A stretch of 64,000 bases of DNA from Flavobacterium xueshanense (GTDB taxonomy: Bacteria; Bacteroidota; Bacteroidia; Flavobacteriales; Flavobacteriaceae): NCBI RefSeq assembly GCF_900112975.1, contig NZ_FONQ01000001.1:310001-374000 (forward strand). The letters are read 5' to 3'. The notes under the pieces were generated by a model, which saw nothing but the letters and a program-made list of their open reading frames with translations, had not been told where the DNA came from and made no database searches. The number at the start of each line of letters is the position of its first letter. Position 1 is the first letter of the stretch. The translations under genes and the position numbers were made by a program. Of this stretch, positions 37,256 through 46,708 are shown piece after piece.

Positions 37256-37681
37256 TTATTGCGTAATGTAAGAGTTTAAATGTTGAATGGTATCTTTTTG
37301 CATCTCAATTATGGCTTTTACTACGTCACTTATTGAGATAATCCCAATTACAATCTCATTTTCCAAAACTGGCAAATGTCGAACTCTTTTTGTACTCATT
37401 AATTCCATGCAGTACTCTAAATTATCCGATGGATTTACCGTAACCACATCAGTTTCCATAATTTCATAAACAAAGGCTTTCTTTGAAGATTTTGCTTTCA
37501 AAACAATTTTTCGAGCATAATCTCTTTCAGATAAAACCCCTTTCAAAACTGTATCTTCAATGATAAGAATAGCTCCGATATTTTTTTCGCTCATCACTGT
37601 CAATGCTTCGTATACAGTGTTTGTAGAAAGTATGGAATAAACATCCTTTCCTTTGGTGCTTAAAATTTGATTAACAGTCAT
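37256..37681 (-). CDS. Two-CBS-domain protein
   Basis: A 141-residue Bateman module made of two CBS repeats (about 7-62 and 72-130: TVYEALTVMSEKNIGAILIIEDTVLKGVLSERDYARKI; NLEYCMELMSTKRVRHLPVLENEIVIGIISISDVVKAI). CBS pairs bind adenosine nucleotides and usually regulate a partner. No attached catalytic domain is present and the partner is unknown. It lies between maeB and the trehalase operon as a single gene. Confidence 0.88.
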   Translation of the reverse strand: MTVNQILSTKGKDVYSILSTNTVYEALTVMSEKNIGAILIIEDTVLKGVLSERDYARKIVLKAKSSKKAFVYEIMETDVVTVNPSDNLEYCMELMSTKRVRHLPVLENEIVIGIISISDVVKAIIEMQKDTIQHLNSYITQ

Positions 37682-37752
37682 AATTGATTCATTTAGTGAA
37701 TTATAAAGTTAAAAAAAATATACATTCAAACAACAAAAAATATTTTTCAGGG

Positions 37753-39618
37753 CTAAAAAATAGTATCGGGAAAAATCAATTCTCCTAATTTCTCTTTTAA
37801 TTCTTCGCTTAAAATTTGCAATCCATATTGATAAGACGCGTTTACCCACCCAAAACCCTCTTTGGCGATGTAATCAAATTTAGTCCCTACATTCCCATAT
37901 TCGGCAAAAACTTTATGCGAATTGATTTCCAAATCAAATTTTTCCGGAATCGTTCCATTATAATCCACTGCATTTTTTGTAATTAACCACAACCATCTGT
38001 ACACCATTTCTTGTGCTTTATCCAAATAATTGTAGTTAATCAATCCTTCCCATAACAACATTTGGTGCGGTGCCCATCCAAAAGGATAGTCCCATTGTCG
38101 CTGCGGAGCCTCTTTTGAAGCATTTGCAACACTCGCTTTGGTACTTCCCGTAATTCCTCCTGTTTTTATAAATTGCGGTAAGGCAACTTCCACTAATTTT
38201 TTAGCCTGATTTTCATCACACAACCCAGCCCACAAAGGAAAAAATGTTGTTGCTGCTTGAAACGGAAATTGCTCATGATTCACAAAATCATAATCAAAAT
38301 ACATGCTTGACGCTTCGTTCCAACACAATTCATTCATTTTATTTTTTCTGGAAAGTGCCTTTTGTTCCCATTCTTCCGAAGTGTAAACCACATCGCCAAC
38401 CTGGAAAGCAGTATCGAAATGCTCTTTTATTAGATAAGCGACATCTTTTTCATATTTATAAAGAAAACTATTGACATCTACTGAATTCAAATTGGCACAC
38501 CTATTAATGAGTCGGTTTGTGGTGTCGTGTCCACTTTCTCTCATGCTTCTGTCGTGAACAAAATAGACATCCAGTTCCGCATCTATAAGCGTTCTCTGCA
38601 AATACTGTTTTTCGAATTCTCGAACAGGCAAATTGTATTTTTTTGCGTACGGTTCTAAAACATCATCAAAATGTCCCGGTTCCACTTCAAATGGCATCCC
38701 AATTCCATCGGCTTTGTATCGGTTTAAACCTGTTGGCGTTAATCGATTTCCTTGAACCATCCAAACCGTATTGTATTCTAAAATGACCGTTTCCAAATGA
38801 CTTCTTAACCAGTCTAAACTTGGTATCTTCTTTTTTGCAATTTTAATTAGCAAAGAAGAATATAAAGGTGGTTGCGTTCTTGTCAAATAATAACTTCTAT
38901 TTGCATTCAAAATTTTTCCGTAATGAATAATTTGGTATTTAAAATTCTCAGCAATCGCCATTGCTTTATTTACTTGACCGTCGATCAATAAACCAACACC
39001 AATAAAATAGCTGTCCCAACCATACATTTCGTTGAATCTTCCACCGGGAACCACAAAAGGAACGCCTTGCAAACTGTATGTTTTTTGTTCCAAAGCCAAA
39101 GCTAGAATTCCCGGTTTCTCATTTAAAGTTTCCACATATTCCATCGAATAATTTTCAGGCAGAATTTCAACTTTAAAATTTGACAATTCTTTTTCCAATT
39201 CTTGAAAATAAGCAACTCCCTGTTTGTCTTTGGCAGCAACATAAAGTGTTGCCACATCACTGGAGGTTTTTTCGTCTTCAATAATTTGCCCCAACCCTTT
39301 TTTATCAATCGTTCGAGTCAATTCTTCCCAATAATCATCCTTTATTTTTCTTGAAATTCGGTGTACAGGATTCTCTTGAATGCGACTTAAATCAACTTCA
39401 CCCATTCCTAAATTCATCTCCTTTAGCTGGGCTAATTCTTGCAATAAATTTGACAAATGGTACGTCCCTATGATAGCCACTTCCTGTTTGCTAGTTTCGT
39501 CAACCAAAACAAATTTTTTAGGTCCTTTGTCGTCTTTAGTAATTTTTCTATCTTGATCTGTATCCTCTTGAAGCAATAAAGCGTGGAATACTTTGTCTAT
39601 GTTGAGTAAGAATTTCAT
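37753..39618 (-). CDS. GH37 neutral trehalase with an N-terminal Ca-binding motif (fungal Nth1-like)
   Basis: Hydrolyses trehalose to two glucose. Both GH37 signatures are exact: PGGRFNEMYGWDSY (191-204) and QWDYPFGWAP (508-517). The family acid is D365 (ESGHDTTNR) and the probable base is E559 (PEKFD) before EGFGWVNASY. There is no signal peptide, so the enzyme is cytoplasmic. Residues 19-30 (DTDQDRKITKDD) form an EF-hand-like loop at the place where fungal neutral trehalases carry their Ca-binding domain, and the 75-210 region also follows the fungal layout (NPVHRISRKIKDDYWEELTR). It overlaps the upstream MFS gene by 4 bases and is last in its operon. Confidence 0.92.
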   Translation of the reverse strand: MKFLLNIDKVFHALLLQEDTDQDRKITKDDKGPKKFVLVDETSKQEVAIIGTYHLSNLLQELAQLKEMNLGMGEVDLSRIQENPVHRISRKIKDDYWEELTRTIDKKGLGQIIEDEKTSSDVATLYVAAKDKQGVAYFQELEKELSNFKVEILPENYSMEYVETLNEKPGILALALEQKTYSLQGVPFVVPGGRFNEMYGWDSYFIGVGLLIDGQVNKAMAIAENFKYQIIHYGKILNANRSYYLTRTQPPLYSSLLIKIAKKKIPSLDWLRSHLETVILEYNTVWMVQGNRLTPTGLNRYKADGIGMPFEVEPGHFDDVLEPYAKKYNLPVREFEKQYLQRTLIDAELDVYFVHDRSMRESGHDTTNRLINRCANLNSVDVNSFLYKYEKDVAYLIKEHFDTAFQVGDVVYTSEEWEQKALSRKNKMNELCWNEASSMYFDYDFVNHEQFPFQAATTFFPLWAGLCDENQAKKLVEVALPQFIKTGGITGSTKASVANASKEAPQRQWDYPFGWAPHQMLLWEGLINYNYLDKAQEMVYRWLWLITKNAVDYNGTIPEKFDLEINSHKVFAEYGNVGTKFDYIAKEGFGWVNASYQYGLQILSEELKEKLGELIFPDTIF

Positions 39619-40829
39619 TGTTTAGCAGTAAGTTTTTTTAAAATAAAGAAAGAGACAAGTAATAGCGCCATTGGGATTAATGTGTAATAAAATGCATTTT
39701 CCGGACCTTCGTTTTTAAATAAATAACCAATTACTCTGGAACCCAAAGTACCGCCAAGTGCAGAAAAAACTACAATTAACCCGGTCATTGAGCTATGCAA
39801 TTTTTTAGGCAGGGCGCTTAAAACTACGGAATTTAAAAGCGGATAAATTGGCGCAATAAAAAGTCCCACTAATGGAAAAGCAAATCCTATCAAAGGAATA
39901 TCCCCAAGCGAATTAATTTCTTTGACATCCAATCCAACTGCTTTTGGAAGTACAAAAATCACAATAAGCATTGCCGCTACAATACTAAAACTAAGTACCC
40001 AAAACCAATTGACTCTTTTCGTAATAACGCCGGCCAAAAGTCGTCCCACAGCTAATGAAATAGCCAAAATACTTGCCATCATGATACTGATATTCTCCGG
40101 AAGATGCAATACCTTACTGTTGAAAGTAGGGAGCCAAGACATAATTCCCTGCTCGATCATTACAAACAGGAACGCACTAATTACAAAAACGATGGTTAAC
40201 AGTTTCGCGAATAATTTAAACATTTCTTTGAAGTCATCGGCTAAATCAACACCCGGAATGTCCGTTTGACTTTCGAATTTGGTAAAAAATAAAAAGCCAA
40301 AAGACACTGCTGAAATTCCCGCCAATAGCCAATACACGTTCAACCAAGCATCTGGATTCGCATCTGAATTAAAAGCAGGAAATAAGAAATACGCCAACGC
40401 AATTCCTATCATAAACACGCCTTCAATGCTACTCATCAAACTATTGTGCTCCTGCTGATTCTCTGTTATGGTTCCAATAAGCGAATACACCGATACTTTT
40501 ATCAGTGCAAAAGAAACGCCAACGGTAGCAAAAAGCAATTTTGCCGTTCCAAAAGAATTTCCAAAATACATACTGACGCAAGCTACTGAAACCAAAGCCA
40601 AACCAATAAGCATAGCTCTCTTATATCCAATTCTGGGTAAAAACGAAGCGATTAAAAACGAAACAATGGCAATAGGTAAATCCTTAAAAGCTTCTAGAAC
40701 ACTGGCTTGCAACTCATCTACCCCATAATTTTTTTGCGCCTTTAGTATCACAATTCCTACGCTGTTCAGCAGAATCGCAAATACAAAGTAATTGAGATAC
40801 ATGGCAATTTTAACCGTACTTTTTTTCAT
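39615..40829 (-). CDS. MFS sugar transporter, FucP-like
   Basis: A 404-residue, twelve-helix major facilitator protein. The layout (YLNYFVFAILLNSVGIVIL start; LPRIGYKRAMLIGL between TM2 and TM3; PLVGLFIAPIYPLLNSVVLSALPK in the C-half) resembles the FucP/hexose-proton symporter branch. Neighbours are a sugar kinase and a trehalase, so a hexose or disaccharide substrate is likely, but specificity cannot be read from sequence. It lies 43 bases after the kinase gene and overlaps the trehalase gene by 4 bases. Confidence 0.85.
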   Translation of the reverse strand: MKKSTVKIAMYLNYFVFAILLNSVGIVILKAQKNYGVDELQASVLEAFKDLPIAIVSFLIASFLPRIGYKRAMLIGLALVSVACVSMYFGNSFGTAKLLFATVGVSFALIKVSVYSLIGTITENQQEHNSLMSSIEGVFMIGIALAYFLFPAFNSDANPDAWLNVYWLLAGISAVSFGFLFFTKFESQTDIPGVDLADDFKEMFKLFAKLLTIVFVISAFLFVMIEQGIMSWLPTFNSKVLHLPENISIMMASILAISLAVGRLLAGVITKRVNWFWVLSFSIVAAMLIVIFVLPKAVGLDVKEINSLGDIPLIGFAFPLVGLFIAPIYPLLNSVVLSALPKKLHSSMTGLIVVFSALGGTLGSRVIGYLFKNEGPENAFYYTLIPMALLLVSFFILKKLTAKQ

Positions 40830-40872
40830 CTTTTACGTAATATTTTGAGTTGAATTAGCATTTAACTTTGGA

Positions 40873-41811
40873 TTATAAATTTATATTTAAATATTCCTGA
40901 ATGTCTACTCCTTCCGGCAATCTGCCTACATTCTGAAGTTTCAAAACTGCCAATTTCTGTGCAATAGTTATCGTTTCTTCAAAGTTTTTATTCAACAATT
41001 GCGCGTATAAAAAACCCGTCCAAAAAGCATCTCCTGCGCCTGTTGTGTCTTTGATGTCTTCAACCGGTAAAGCTTTTTGATGAAACATTCCGGAATCAAC
41101 ATTCGATAAAACAACACCATCCTTCCCTTTTGTCAAACAAATGGTTGAAGCTCCTAAGCTATGAAAATAATCAAAAATAAAATCTTCGGTTTTTGCTTCC
41201 GCAAAAAGACGGTAACAGTCGTCTTCGCTTAATTTTACTAACGGATCAGTTGACAAATATTCTTTCAAAACCTGTTTTGCTTCTTCACGATTCGGCCAAA
41301 TCCTTTCCGAAAAATTAATATCAATACTGGTTTGTAATCCTAACGCTTTTGCTCGTTTAGCACTTTCGACAATAGTTATACGAGCCGGATTTTTGCTTAA
41401 AGCAAAGCAAGTCGTATGGAAAATTTTAGCACTTTCTAGTAAGTCATTCGGTATTTGACTTTGCTCAATTTGACAATCAGCTTCTCTGTACGGAATAAAA
41501 TCAGGCGTACTGGTCGATTTTGAAACAAATATTACAGAAGTGGGATGACTTTCTGATTTCCTAACATGTGATGTAATAACATGATTCGCTTTTAACTTCC
41601 TAACAATATATTCGCCTAATCCATCTTCTCCACAGGTAGCTACTAATACTGATTTCAAACCCAAACGCGTTGCATTTACAGCAACATTTGTTGGTGAACC
41701 TCCCAAAAAACGATGGTAATCTTTGGTCCTATTTATAGACGTATTCATTTCGTGACCAATAAAATCAATCAAAACTTCGCCTGCACATATTATGTCTATT
41801 GTTTTTTCCAA
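40873..41811 (-). CDS. PfkB-family carbohydrate kinase, probable fructokinase
   Basis: Ribokinase-fold kinase of 312 residues. The N-terminal substrate motif GGSPTN (37-42) and the C-terminal GAGD (258-261, catalytic D261) in DTTGAGDAF are intact. ICAGEVLIDF at the start is typical of fructokinases. Its gene directly abuts the GH100-like hydrolase gene (no base between), which supports phosphorylation of fructose released from sucrose; 2-keto-3-deoxygluconate or other hexose specificity is possible. It has far better motif conservation than the second PfkB gene at 62061. Confidence 0.88.
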   Translation of the reverse strand: MEKTIDIICAGEVLIDFIGHEMNTSINRTKDYHRFLGGSPTNVAVNATRLGLKSVLVATCGEDGLGEYIVRKLKANHVITSHVRKSESHPTSVIFVSKSTSTPDFIPYREADCQIEQSQIPNDLLESAKIFHTTCFALSKNPARITIVESAKRAKALGLQTSIDINFSERIWPNREEAKQVLKEYLSTDPLVKLSEDDCYRLFAEAKTEDFIFDYFHSLGASTICLTKGKDGVVLSNVDSGMFHQKALPVEDIKDTTGAGDAFWTGFLYAQLLNKNFEETITIAQKLAVLKLQNVGRLPEGVDIQEYLNINL

Positions 41812-42990
41812 TTAAACTAAAAATTTAAAATTTGTATGTAAACTTTGGTGTAATAGCACCGTTGCTGCACCACTCCAAGCGCAAAAAGGAACACCGTTTG
41901 GCTCTTTGGTTTCACTATTGAAGTTTTCGTAGAAAGTAAAATCTTCCAAAGCATTGGCTTCGTTTATTGCAGTTAAAAGCGCAAGAGCCTCCTTCTTTTT
42001 TCCTTTTGAAAACAAAGCCAGACCATAAAAGCCATTAACCATAGACCAGCTTCCTCCGTTATGAAACTCATTCGGGTAATTCCTAAACTCGTATTTGCAA
42101 TTGTTTTTAAGCAAATTCCAGTCTAAATCAGTTTCTTTTATTGGTGGCCAAAAAGCAGGCAACAACTGCAATTTCATTTCGTTTTTGAGTGCAATTGAAT
42201 ATTCTAAAATTGAATTTTGAAAATCTTCGGAACCAATGTTTAAGTACAAAGCCAACGAATTTGCAAAAGCATCAAACTGTGTTTTATATCCTGCAGGTGA
42301 AAAGGAACATGGCATGTATTTTTGAATATTTACCTCATTGTAAGCCCGTTCGTGATATTTTTCACCTGCAGAGTTTGGTGTGAAATTAATTTCCAGTTGC
42401 TTTGTTATTGTGGCAATCTTTACGGTAATATCCTCGTCCTGCGCAAAATGATTGTAGCTTTTCAGAGCCCAAATTCGGAGTAATTGATCGTACAAGACAT
42501 AACCGTCTGTAATGTATTCATCTGCCCAGTTTCCTGATAATGGCACATATAAAAGTCCTTTATTGTTAAATTCCCAAGCATCCAGGAGCGCAAAACACTT
42601 TTCAATTTCAGTATCGTATTTTGCCACAAAGGTAATGTCTTTTGTATAATAGGCATATTGGCAAATCCCAATTACAAACCAAGTCACCGCATCTACTCTT
42701 CCTGCCAATCCGCCATAACTAACCTCAACTTGGTCGCCATTTGTCATCACATTTGATGGAATAGTTCCGATTTGATGTTGATTATTGGCTAATGTTTCTA
42801 ATGTTTTACGAAATGTTTCAATTAATTTTTCGTCTCCCGAAGCCAAAGCTGCTAATCCACAAATCACACCATCCCTAGCCCAGACTCTTTTATAGTTAGA
42901 AATATTTTGGGCACTCGCCAAAAACCCTTCTGACGAGGAGACTTTTTCAAGCAACTCAATTGCTTTTGTGTAATTCAGATCACTATTCAT
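41812..42990 (-). CDS. Alpha/alpha-barrel glycoside hydrolase, GH100-like (neutral invertase)
   Basis: A 392-residue cytoplasmic protein of the six-hairpin glycosidase superfamily. VWARDGVICGLAALASG (36-52), SGNWADEYITDGYVLYDQLL (152-171) and NEFHNGGSW (307-315) match the layout of GH100 alkaline/neutral invertases, making D157 and E308 the candidate catalytic pair. Automated pipelines may instead call it amylo-alpha-1,6-glucosidase. Context (SLC45-like importer upstream, fructokinase-like gene immediately downstream) favours intracellular sucrose hydrolysis. It overlaps the importer gene by 8 bases. Confidence 0.7.
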   Translation of the reverse strand: MNSDLNYTKAIELLEKVSSSEGFLASAQNISNYKRVWARDGVICGLAALASGDEKLIETFRKTLETLANNQHQIGTIPSNVMTNGDQVEVSYGGLAGRVDAVTWFVIGICQYAYYTKDITFVAKYDTEIEKCFALLDAWEFNNKGLLYVPLSGNWADEYITDGYVLYDQLLRIWALKSYNHFAQDEDITVKIATITKQLEINFTPNSAGEKYHERAYNEVNIQKYMPCSFSPAGYKTQFDAFANSLALYLNIGSEDFQNSILEYSIALKNEMKLQLLPAFWPPIKETDLDWNLLKNNCKYEFRNYPNEFHNGGSWSMVNGFYGLALFSKGKKKEALALLTAINEANALEDFTFYENFNSETKEPNGVPFCAWSGAATVLLHQSLHTNFKFLV

Positions 42991-44293
42991 ATTGTTGGGT
43001 TGAATTTTTTTTTGTTTTAATCAAAAGGGTACAAAAAGCACTGATTAACAATAGAACCCCAGCAAAAGTAATGGCTTGGCGAGGATCATTATCTAAGAAG
43101 TTTTTTAAAATATAACCAAAAGAGAGATTTTGGATAATCATTGGAATAACAATCATCATATTTATAATACCCATGTAGACTCCATAGCGCTCTTTTGGAA
43201 TAACAGCAACGACCATCAAATATGGTATTCCCATCATACTTGCCCAAGCAATGCCGTAGCCAATAATTACCGCAAAAAACACATATTGATTTTGTACTAT
43301 TGGAAACCATAAAAACGAAACGGCTCCAAATAACAGACAGACAAAATGAATCATTTTTGCACCGTGTTTTTTGGCTAATTTTGCCAAATAAAAAGCAATT
43401 GAAAAAGTAACTATAAATCCAAAAGCACCGATTAATCCGTTCCATTCTACCGCTTTTTCGTAGCCCATTGCATTCATCGGGGTTACATTCCATACGGATA
43501 AAGCAATACTTTTTGAATTGTTTTGCCAGTAACACATCATCGCATACCATTGAAACAGATAAACAAGAAATATTTGCCACATTACAGTTGGCATTTCTAA
43601 AACTGCTTTATATATATCGATGAAAGGTGAAAAAATATGTAATCGTTCTGCTTTTAAAATTGCTATTTCTTCCGCTGTGGGCGGGATTTCTTTTGTTTTA
43701 CCCATACTCCACCAAATGGAAGTTACAGAGAGGATCGCTCCTAAAAAGAAGGAAGCATAAATCCACGTTGGCAATGATCCGGTATAACCAACAAAAACAA
43801 GAGGAAATAGAAACAGAGAAATATAGGCCAGAAACTGTCCGAAACCAGTAAAAAAACTTTGCGCCTGAAAACCTATTGGCTGTTGTTCTTCGTCCAGCGT
43901 ATCCGCAATAAAAGCGCGATACGGTTCCATAGCGGTGTTGTTACCCACATCCAGAATCCAAAGTAAACCCGCAGCCATCCACAAGGAACTGCTAAATGGG
44001 AATAGAAATAAAGCGATACTGCAAATTATGGCTCCAATAAAAAAGTAAGGTTTACGCCTTCCCCATCTTGGATGCCACGTTTTATCGCTCATCGCACCAA
44101 TAATAGGTTGAATCAATAAACCAGTTAAAGGTCCCGCAAGATTTAGTATAGGGATTTGATCCGGGCTTGCATGTAGAAAATCGTAAATAGGATTGACGGC
44201 ACTTTGTTGCAAGCCAAAGCTGTACTGAATGCCAAAAAAACCAACATTCATATTGATGATCTGCCAAAAGCTCAATTTTACTTTTAAATTCAT
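42983..44293 (-). CDS. SLC45/GPH-like sugar (sucrose/maltose-type) proton symporter
   Basis: A 436-residue MFS transporter with twelve helices. The loop SDKTWHPRWGRRKPYFFIG between TM2 and TM3 carries the RWGRRKPY signature shared by plant/animal sucrose carriers and bacterial homologues. NNTAMEPYRAFIADTL in the next helices is also typical. It is the first gene of the importer-invertase-kinase-MFS-trehalase operon, and a pair of LacI-type operators lies 71-105 bases upstream of its ATG. Confidence 0.85.
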   Translation of the reverse strand: MNLKVKLSFWQIINMNVGFFGIQYSFGLQQSAVNPIYDFLHASPDQIPILNLAGPLTGLLIQPIIGAMSDKTWHPRWGRRKPYFFIGAIICSIALFLFPFSSSLWMAAGLLWILDVGNNTAMEPYRAFIADTLDEEQQPIGFQAQSFFTGFGQFLAYISLFLFPLVFVGYTGSLPTWIYASFFLGAILSVTSIWWSMGKTKEIPPTAEEIAILKAERLHIFSPFIDIYKAVLEMPTVMWQIFLVYLFQWYAMMCYWQNNSKSIALSVWNVTPMNAMGYEKAVEWNGLIGAFGFIVTFSIAFYLAKLAKKHGAKMIHFVCLLFGAVSFLWFPIVQNQYVFFAVIIGYGIAWASMMGIPYLMVVAVIPKERYGVYMGIINMMIVIPMIIQNLSFGYILKNFLDNDPRQAITFAGVLLLISAFCTLLIKTKKNSTQQYE

Positions 44294-44363
44294 TCTGATT
44301 GGTTAATTTGTTAATTATTTCTAAAATTAATTTTAATAATGCCAATTAAAAACAGAATAAAAA

Positions 44364-44398
44364 CAAAAACGTTTTCGGAAGACCCGAAAACGTTTTCG
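44364..44398. promoter_or_regulatory. Paired LacI-type operators upstream of the sugar importer operon
   Basis: CGAAAACGTTTTCG at 44385-44398 is a perfect 14-bp palindrome. CAAAAACGTTTTCG at 44364-44377 differs by one base. Centres are 21 bp apart (two helical turns). A near-consensus -7 box, TAATTTTA, lies at 44329-44322 on the minus strand, so the sites would be centred about 55 and 76 bases upstream of the transcript start. Confidence 0.8.
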
Positions 44399-44429
44399 AT
44401 AAATTTAAATTACCTAAATAAACTGCTCT

Positions 44430-45347
44430 TTATTTGGAAGCAAAAGGAATAATTATTTTAGTTTCCCATTGCAACTCTGCTCCGCCATTAAAAGGATTTG
44501 ACAAGAAATGTTCCAATACTTTATTTTCCAATTTAAGTTTGTGCTTTTTTGCATAATCAAGCAACGCAAACCAAGCTCTGTCTGAAGTTCTGAAATTACC
44601 GTAATAAGTCGCTGTTAATCCTTTGACCGCAGGTAAGGTTTTAAATTTTACATCGTTATTTACAATATTTGTTGTGGGTTTTTCAACTGGAAAACAATAA
44701 TTAAAATCGATTGTTTCTTTATCACGATCCCATTTTACAATTTCCAGGTAGGGTCTTCCTTTTATTTTTATTTGATTCTCAAAAAGAAAACCAGTAATAA
44801 TAGCATCATTCGCAATCATATTTTGTGCTTTTTCCTGTAAAACACTCTTCAAATTGATGTAGGCCACAAATGTTTCTTCTGTTGTACCTTCTCCATCAAT
44901 TCTGACTTTAAAATTCTTTAAATGTTCGCTCAATCCTTTCTTAAAACCACTTATTTTTTTGATTTGTTCTTCCTTGAATTCAGTATTAAAAAAAGGTGCG
45001 GTTAGTTTATTGTACCAACTATGATTTAAATCTTTGATGCCAATACTCACTTTTGTCATTGAATCATTCATAGGAATAATGTTCCAAGTGTAGTGCATTT
45101 GAACCTCTTTTTTGGTCATTTCGTGTTTGATAAAGTCAAAATTTCTTTTTTCTAAAATCACATACCTTTCAGACTCCTTTAAACCCTGAGCATTTGACCA
45201 CTCCTGAATCCCTTGAAAAACGGTTCCTGTAGCTGCATTTACTTTAAATGAAATACAGTAGTCGGTTTCCTTTATTAAAAGATACCAAACCAAAAACAAG
45301 GAAAACAAAATACTAAAACCAATTATAATTTTTTTTCTGACTGTCAT
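44430..45347 (-). CDS. Membrane-anchored SRPBCC/GyrI-like effector-binding protein
   Basis: A 305-residue protein. It has one N-terminal transmembrane helix (IIIGFSILFSLFLVWYLLI), then a region resembling polyketide-cyclase/SRPBCC domains (about 30-145). The C-terminal domain (about 155-303) has the GyrI-like/AraC effector-binding layout (LPAVKGLTATYYGNFRTSDRAWFALLDYAKKHKLKLE, ending WETKIIIPF). No DNA-binding domain is present, so it is a ligand-binding rather than a regulatory protein as it stands. Its start shares one base with the haloperoxidase-like gene stop, so the two are coupled. Function is unknown. Confidence 0.75.
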   Translation of the reverse strand: MTVRKKIIIGFSILFSLFLVWYLLIKETDYCISFKVNAATGTVFQGIQEWSNAQGLKESERYVILEKRNFDFIKHEMTKKEVQMHYTWNIIPMNDSMTKVSIGIKDLNHSWYNKLTAPFFNTEFKEEQIKKISGFKKGLSEHLKNFKVRIDGEGTTEETFVAYINLKSVLQEKAQNMIANDAIITGFLFENQIKIKGRPYLEIVKWDRDKETIDFNYCFPVEKPTTNIVNNDVKFKTLPAVKGLTATYYGNFRTSDRAWFALLDYAKKHKLKLENKVLEHFLSNPFNGGAELQWETKIIIPFASK

Positions 45348-46675
45348 TACTTTTTAATCATCTTTAGTTTTCCAACAATAAAATCTCCTACATTCTGACC
45401 AAGGTCAATACCGTTAACTATGGCAGCTTTGTAATGAATTCCTCCATAAAGACGGCTCATCGCAGCTTCCTTAGCGGCAGCATCAAAGGATGCGAATTTT
45501 CTATTTGGCAATCCAAATTGCAATTCAGTATCATCGGTATACGCAAAATTATCTCCAAAAACAGACGTTAAAATAGAAGCCGAACACATTGAAACTACTG
45601 AATGCCCACTAGTATATTCAGGAAAAGGAGGTGTTTGTAACAAAGGTTTCCAGTTTTCATCAATATTTTGATTAATAACTGTTTCTGGACGCACTACATT
45701 GCTCTTAAATTTTTCATCCCAACAGCTGATGAAACCGTCAAAAATTCCTATTGAAGTTTTGGTATAGGCGAAAACTGTTTTAGCAAAATCCGCTTTTGAT
45801 TTTTTACTTGCAATTTTTACAATTCCCATCCAGTGTCCTCCAGGTGTAATCTTCTTTTTAGCAAACATCATGTGACCCTGACTTACAGAAACATACGGAT
45901 TACAATCCCAAAACTGAGCAATTTTAATTTCCTCTGAATTATCTCCTTTTTTAATCATCTCTTTACTAATGTCATACACTTCTTGTACTTCTTTGAAAAA
46001 AGGTGATTTTTTATCTAACGAGAATGCAAAAGCCGGTACTGGTTTAAACTGTGAAGCGGAATCAAGAACCATAGTTCTAATCTCGCCCCAATGCGGTTCT
46101 ACGGCATCCATATAAGCTGGCGGAGTAGGCTGCCATCTTCCTGGCTGATTGGCATACACAGAAAATTTAGACATTGTACGGGTTTGTTTGTAATTGTCTT
46201 GTCCCATCCATTTCTTGATGTGTTCAGCAACTTTTAGTCCGTATTCTTTAGAAATTAGAAACTCTTCTTCATTTTCATCATTCCATTTTTGATACAAACT
46301 ATCTCTAAACTTCTCCACCATTTCTTCTGAAAAAACTAATTGCTTACTCAACTCCATGTGTGCAATAAGTGCAGCAACAGGTTGATTTACGCCACTTTTA
46401 GGGTCTAACTTTGGAATAGAATCCAATCCGTTCAATTGATTTTGAAGGCTCGTATAGGTTTTGCTATTTTGTGCTATAACTTCATAAGCCGCAATATTTG
46501 GATAGACAAAAATTCTACTGGCAACGGGTGGCGAGAAAATATCATGAATCATAATTTGAGTCACATTATCTATTGCCGCATGATAATCATCTGTAGTAAC
46601 TACAATCGACTTATTCTTATTACAAGAAATAAAAAGAAGGCAAATCACCGCAATACTTATAACTTTCGTTTTCAT
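45347..46675 (-). CDS. Vanadium-dependent haloperoxidase-type PAP2 lipoprotein
   Basis: A 442-residue lipoprotein (lipobox LLFISC, C18) of the vanadium chloroperoxidase/PAP2 superfamily. The complete oxyanion-binding set is present: K322-x6-R329-P (KFKSNVVRP), S356-G-H358 (EYTSGHS), and S407-R408 with H414 (SRLYGGIH). These residues hold vanadate in haloperoxidases and phosphate in the related phosphatases, so the protein could be either; sequence alone does not decide. It lies 33 bases after a VCBS/ASPIC gene and is coupled to the GyrI-like gene. Confidence 0.88.
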   Translation of the reverse strand: MKTKVISIAVICLLFISCNKNKSIVVTTDDYHAAIDNVTQIMIHDIFSPPVASRIFVYPNIAAYEVIAQNSKTYTSLQNQLNGLDSIPKLDPKSGVNQPVAALIAHMELSKQLVFSEEMVEKFRDSLYQKWNDENEEEFLISKEYGLKVAEHIKKWMGQDNYKQTRTMSKFSVYANQPGRWQPTPPAYMDAVEPHWGEIRTMVLDSASQFKPVPAFAFSLDKKSPFFKEVQEVYDISKEMIKKGDNSEEIKIAQFWDCNPYVSVSQGHMMFAKKKITPGGHWMGIVKIASKKSKADFAKTVFAYTKTSIGIFDGFISCWDEKFKSNVVRPETVINQNIDENWKPLLQTPPFPEYTSGHSVVSMCSASILTSVFGDNFAYTDDTELQFGLPNRKFASFDAAAKEAAMSRLYGGIHYKAAIVNGIDLGQNVGDFIVGKLKMIKK

Positions 46676-46708
46676 TTTTTATTGATTTGTAGGTTATTTT
46701 ATGTTCTA

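Noticed and set aside
43089..43580. 163-codon minus-strand frame within the sugar importer gene
   Set aside because: Out-of-frame shadow on the same strand; the importer frame has clear transmembrane helices and family motifs.
44364..44398. CRP-type sites
   Set aside because: The palindromes lack TGTGA/TCACA half-sites and have the central CG typical of LacI/PurR-family operators.
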